Part shown: in pieces, positions 62,001-64,000 of the stretch
Position numbering within the stretch: the stretch's first letter is position 1
Layout: each line of letters starts with the position of its first letter
Assembly: GCA_032158295.1 (NCBI GenBank)
Contig: CM063244.1
Coordinates: 21,950,815 to 22,014,814 of the forward strand
Origin: Pycnopodia helianthoides
Lineage: Eukaryota > Echinodermata > Asteroidea > Forcipulatida > Asteriidae
Reading direction: 5' to 3'
Length of the DNA stretch: 64,000 bases
Translations under genes and position numbers: made by a program
Notes under the pieces: generated by a model
Told to the model about the DNA's origin: nothing
Database searches by the model: none
What the model saw: the letters and a program-made list of their open reading frames with translations, nothing else

Positions 62001-62646
62001 TTTGAACCTGCGACCTCCAGATTATCGTGTCGGAGCTCTACCAACTGAGCTATCTAGCCGTTATGTTGGTGTTCTCCCTACTTTGTTAATATCTTTGTTT
62101 GGAGTGCCAGTCAGAAGCCATTGAACTAAGTTGTCAATTTGTCTTTGTTCAACCCAAACTTATTCAAAATTTACCCAGTTCCCTTGTGGGTTATTACTTA
62201 AAATGTACATTACCTGATACATTTGTACACCCCGTGCAGAGTTCTTATCCCATGAGCGATTGGCCGATTTGTAAGATTCCGGGATAGATGAACCAATGAT
62301 ATTGACCTTTATAAAAATGAACAAGGAAAATTGGAACAAAGGTTAACTGAATGTTTCCATTCGTAGAAAGATGGAATGTCTTTATGGTATTAAACATTTA
62401 CTATTGTAGAATATTTTAATGTATTGAGCAAAAAGTGCAATTTCAAAGATTCAAATCGAATAAGAAACTTCACTTCTTACCATTTCACAACTGATTTGCT
62501 CCAAGACGGCCAAGTAGAATTTAAAGAAGAAACCGAGAGCGAGTGATTGACGATAGCTCTCCATACCCCCTGGTGCTCCTGCTGGGAGGGGCAGATCCTC
62601 GACCAGAAACGGAGTAATGTAATCCATCAAACCACCATTCCAATTT
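48052..62646 (-). CDS. XDH: Xanthine dehydrogenase, C-terminal 855 residues (19 exons), 5' end outside window
   Basis: XDH oxidises hypoxanthine to xanthine and urate. This part carries the molybdopterin domains. Exons in order: 62481-62646, 62214-62306, 61546-61663, 61300-61351, 60520-60649, 58955-59074, 58089-58307, 56788-56921, 55571-55745, 55176-55367, 54510-54655, 53142-53223, 52382-52606, 51685-51759, 50850-50902, 50433-50613, 49637-49825, 48696-48863, 48052-48102. All are GT-AG with matching phase, and the length from WNGGL to the end (855) equals the human segment. Landmarks are [69 protein letters not shown] and the catalytic Glu in AVGEPPLFL. The Glu in RNEDM and the Arg in RAIFH are the residues that separate XDH from aldehyde oxidase (bovine E802 and R880). 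The final 16 residues come from a tiny exon after a strong acceptor (TTTTGCAG). The Fe-S and FAD domains lie beyond 64000. Confidence 0.95.
48134..48494 (-). mobile_element. TTAA MITE, family 2
   Basis: TTAAGGCACCGGACACGTTTGG at the left and CCAAAAGTGTCCAGTGCCTTTTAA at the right. Internal TTGGTGTATCCCAACATA is shared with 40601-40950. Confidence 0.72.
49173..49557 (+). mobile_element. TTAA MITE, family 3
   Basis: TTAAAGGCATAGTACACGTTCGG at the left and CCAAACGTATGCAGCACCTTTAA at the right, with internal AACTTACTTGGTAAGAAGTAC. It lies between XDH exons 49637-49825 and 48696-48863. Confidence 0.7.
49997..50066 (+). repeat. (GTT)n then (GGT)n microsatellite and G run
   Basis: A pure GTT tract changes to GGT repeats and a G run, inside an XDH intron. 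Confidence 0.9.
50946..51338 (+). mobile_element. TTAA-flanked MITE, family 1, in an XDH intron
   Basis: The right end CCAATTCTGTAATGTTCCTTTAA is intact. The left end reads GTAAGGAACATTACAGAATT, with the TTAA changed to GTAA. Confidence 0.78.
52800..53027 (-). mobile_element. Second copy of the 228-bp MITE, opposite orientation, in XDH intron
   Basis: Reads ATAGATAGGTTGCAGTGTGA at the left and GTCTACTGGGAACTATCTAT at the right. The internal sequence, including AACACGCGCGCATTTCACG, matches 28573-28798 in reverse. Confidence 0.8.
53355..53701 (+). mobile_element. TTAA MITE, family 6, in an XDH intron
   Basis: TTAAAGGTATTGTACACTTTTGG mirrored by ACCAATAGTGTACAGGGCCTTTAA. The internal core TCACGAGAAAATAGTGAAAAG is present. 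Confidence 0.72.
53964..54347. mobile_element. MITE with CACTCTAA ends, containing another element
   Basis: CACTCTAATAACGCCCGGGT at the left is mirrored by CCGGAATGTTTTTAGAGTG at the right, with CCGGGTCAGAAT pairing inside. A second inverted-repeat element occupies 54140-54292. Confidence 0.7.
54140..54292. mobile_element. 153-bp inverted-repeat element nested in a MITE
   Basis: GGGGTCGATTTGACAAAACC at the left and GTTTTGTGAAATCGACCCC at the right, with internal CTTCCTAACTTAGGA and TCCTAAGTTAGGAAG also inverted. The repeated GGACTAGTCC motif is itself palindromic. Confidence 0.7.
54863..55165 (+). mobile_element. Diverged TTAA MITE related to family 6
   Basis: TTAAAGCACGCAGAAAACATCGG at the left. 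The core TCACGAGAAAATAGTGAAAAC and GTAAGTTATGTGCAAACTGTG match 53355-53701. It extends almost to the donor of XDH exon 55176-55367. Confidence 0.5.
55796..55906 (+). mobile_element. 5' fragment of a family 4 MITE
   Basis: AAAGGCATTATACAGGATTGG followed by TGTGGGATCAACCATATACACG. Only the left portion of the family 4 sequence is present. Confidence 0.45.
56340..56770 (-). mobile_element. SINE family A copy interrupted by a MITE
   Basis: The left part carries ATTGCTCAAGGACTCAAGTG and GACTCGAGCCCACACT (reverse B box). After a 212-bp insertion the SINE resumes at GCCCACACTCTGC and continues through ACCAGACCTTGAGTCCGGTG (anticodon arm) and CCGCTCAGCCATGA. It ends about 20 bp from XDH exon 56788-56921. 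Confidence 0.65.
56490..56701. mobile_element. 212-bp MITE with 17-bp inverted ends and 9-bp target duplication
   Basis: The left end TTCGCTCGTCCCCAGCG and the right end CGCTGGGGCCGAGCGAA are inverted repeats with one mismatch. GCCCACACT flanks both sides (56481-56489 and 56702-56710) as an exact 9-bp target duplication. The element sits inside a SINE. A 9-bp duplication is characteristic of Mutator-like transposons, though that assignment is inference. Confidence 0.8.
57062..57374 (+). mobile_element. TTAA MITE, family 3
   Basis: TTAAAGGCACAGTACACGTTTGG and ACCAAAGGTGTACTGTGCCTTTAA are clear inverted ends. The body matches 49173-49557, with a roughly 70-bp shorter centre. Confidence 0.75.
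59245..59639 (-). mobile_element. TTAA-flanked MITE, family 1, in an XDH intron
   Basis: TTAAAGGAACATTACAGAAT at the left and ATTCTGTAATGTTCCTTTAA at the right. The internal core is reverse-oriented. Confidence 0.8.
59997..60383 (+). mobile_element. TTAA MITE, family 2
   Basis: TTAAAGGCACTGGACACTATTGG mirrors CCAAAGGTGTCCAGTGTCTTTGA. The centre has the inverted repeat GAGACCTCACGCGTGAGGTCTC. Confidence 0.72.
60674..61062 (-). mobile_element. TTAA-flanked MITE, family 1, 24 bp from an XDH exon
   Basis: TTAAAGGAAACATTACAGAA at the left (one inserted A) and ATTCTGTAATGTTCCTTTAA at the right. It begins only 24 bases upstream of the acceptor of XDH exon 60520-60649. Confidence 0.8.
61985..62190 (-). 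mobile_element. tRNA-like SINE family C copy
   Basis: The minus strand reads GATAGCTCAGTTGGTAGAGC, then GGTCGCAGGTTCAAAACCC (B box). The tail CTCCCTACTTTGTTAATATC matches 14035-14205. The acceptor stem does not pair fully, so it is not a functional tRNA. The tail ends about 20 bp from XDH exon 62214-62306. Confidence 0.6.
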
Positions 62647-63741
62647 CTTAACAAGAATCATTAAAATATCTCTGTATGTTTATTTGCAAGTTTCTCTGAT
62701 CTTTAGAGATTACTATTAGTTTCTGAACGGTTCTCTTTTTCAAGTAGAATGAGAAAGGAATTTTTTGTTGATCTTTTTCTTAATAATCAGATCTATCTAT
62801 TTTTCTTCCCTTATATCAAACCCTATGATCACCATATTTAAAATATCGAGACTTCACAAGCAAATTTACGGGGAAAAAAATCTCCCCCATCACATACACA
62901 CACAAAGGTGTCATGGCCTACAATCGTGGACCCTCCTTTGTTCAACTCTTTGTCCTGACAACCGTGTTTTTCTTCGTGATAGCAATCGTGAAGCTATTGT
63001 CCCTTTTGTTATATAAGTCCTCGGTTTGAATGTCACTACCAGTACACACGCACACACATACATGTTTGTGAATCCCGTAAAATGAGGACTTCTCTTTGTT
63101 CTCTATTTGTTTGGACTTAGTTTTTTTGTGACGTCCCCATTGGTCATGTACACAAAAGCAAAGCGAGAACGTCCTCGCTCTGTCAAAACACCCGGATCCC
63201 TTTTGTTAAAGTACTCGGTTTCAACGGGTAGACACGCACACACACACACACATCCTTACGGATCCGGAATGTGGGGTACTTCTATTGTTGTTCTATTATT
63301 CCCTTTTCTGAAGAATTCCCTTGTGGGGCCCAATTGTTCCTATTGAAATGACCTTGTGGGGTCCATTGTTCCATTGTTGTCAGGACCCCACATATGCCCT
63401 TCCGTGCGTCCACACACACACACACACACCCAAGTGTGTAATGACCTCCAATCGTGGACCCTCCTTTGTTCAACTCTTTGTCCTGACAAACGTGGACCCC
63501 ATTGTTTTCCTTTGTGAAAGCAAACGTGGACCTATTGTCCCTTCTGTTGTAAGTCCACGGTTTGAATGTCACTACAAACTCACACACACACACACAAGTG
63601 TGTAATGACCTGCAATCGTGGACCCTCCTTTGTTCAACTCTTTGTCCTGACAAACGTGGACCCCATTGTTTTCCTTTGTGATAGCAAACGTGGACCTATT
63701 GTCCCTTTTGTTGTAAGTCCACGGTTTGAATGTCACTACAA

Positions 63742-63791
<50 letters not shown>

Positions 63792-63936
63792 GTGTGTAAT
63801 GACCTCCAATCGTGGACCCTCCTTTGTTCAACTCTTTGTCATGACAAACGTGGACCTCATTGTTTTCCTTTGTGATAGCAAACGTGGACCTATTGTCCCT
63901 TTTGTTGTAAGTCCACGGTTTGAATGTCACTACAAA

Positions 63937-63996
<60 letters not shown>

Positions 63997-64000
63997 ACCT
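62647..64000. other. XDH intron, mostly CA-rich minisatellite
   Basis: This lies upstream (on the minus strand) of the first XDH exon in the window. No further XDH exon was recognised. From about 62905 it consists of tandem units with (CA)n spacers, described separately. Confidence 0.7.
62905..63993 (+). repeat. CA-rich minisatellite with units of about 165-195 bp
   Basis: Units share TGTAATGACCTCCAATCGTG, CTCCTTTGTTCAACTCTTTG, AAACGTGGACC and GTCCACGGTTTGAATGTCAC, then a (CA)n spacer. Clear units start near 63430, 63595 and 63790. An older, diverged unit lies near 62910. Unit length varies with the CA tract. It is located in an XDH intron and runs to the window edge. Confidence 0.85.

Noticed and set aside
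62010..62070. tRNA gene on the minus strand
   Set aside because: The D arm and B box are present, but the acceptor stem does not pair and the tail matches another SINE copy at 14035-14205.
48052..62646. Aldehyde oxidase instead of xanthine dehydrogenase
   Set aside because: The Glu in RNEDM and the Arg in RAIFHIDN are the XDH-specific residues. Aldehyde oxidases differ at these positions.
63572..63993. Cys-Val repeat proteins from the CA tract
   Set aside because: They are translations of a (CA)n microsatellite and a minisatellite, not genes.
62905..63993. CRISPR-like array
   Set aside because: The long units with CA spacers are a eukaryotic minisatellite, and there are no short direct repeats with unique spacers.

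Overview
The window is animal nuclear DNA: AT-rich, with small coding exons split by introns that follow GT-AG rules and keep phase, and with a very high load of short non-autonomous transposons and tRNA-derived SINEs. I read it as a marine invertebrate deuterostome, probably an echinoderm and possibly a sea star. This is inferred from the gene sequences and repeat style, not proved.

Layout from left to right. (1) 1-4159 is repeat-rich with no gene recognised. (2) 4160-12797, minus strand, is a complete ten-exon cereblon gene (CRBN), the substrate receptor of a CUL4-DDB1 ubiquitin ligase. (3) About 410 bp separate its start codon from the splice donor of the 5' UTR exon of a plus-strand gene, so the two genes look head-to-head with a shared promoter. 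(4) 14271-18071, plus strand, is DNAJB9 (ERdj4), an ER-lumenal J-domain co-chaperone in four coding exons. (5) 21703-32671, plus strand, is a two-exon gene for an 809-residue, mostly disordered protein. Its only recognisable segment, split by an 8.5-kb intron, resembles the core motif of the small vertebrate FAM89/LRAP25 adaptors. (6) 32672-42244 is intergenic. (7) 42245-46587, minus strand, is a five-exon secreted or ER carboxylesterase of the cholinesterase fold. (8) 48052 to the right part of the window, minus strand, holds the last 19 exons of xanthine dehydrogenase (XDH), covering the molybdopterin half. The Fe-S and FAD half lies beyond 64000.

Exon models for all five genes were built by joining conserved protein segments at consensus splice sites with matching phases. 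Two of them, CRBN exon 3 and carboxylesterase exon 2, each need a one-base correction in a short homopolymer. Sequencing error or recent inactivation are the main explanations. No operon-like logic links the genes. DNAJB9 and CRBN are both protein quality-control genes and may share a promoter, while the esterase and XDH are same-strand neighbours.

The repeat landscape is the most unusual part. At least eighteen elements of about 300-450 bp begin TTAAAGG and end CCTTTAA. They fall into several diverged families with different terminal inverted repeats, and many share an internal core around GTCACGAGAAAATAGTGAAA. Other elements include a 387-bp near-perfect palindrome, a MITE nested in a SINE with a clean 9-bp target duplication, a MITE inside another MITE, and two MITEs lying end to end. 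XDH introns are especially loaded, and several exons sit within about 25 bp of an element.
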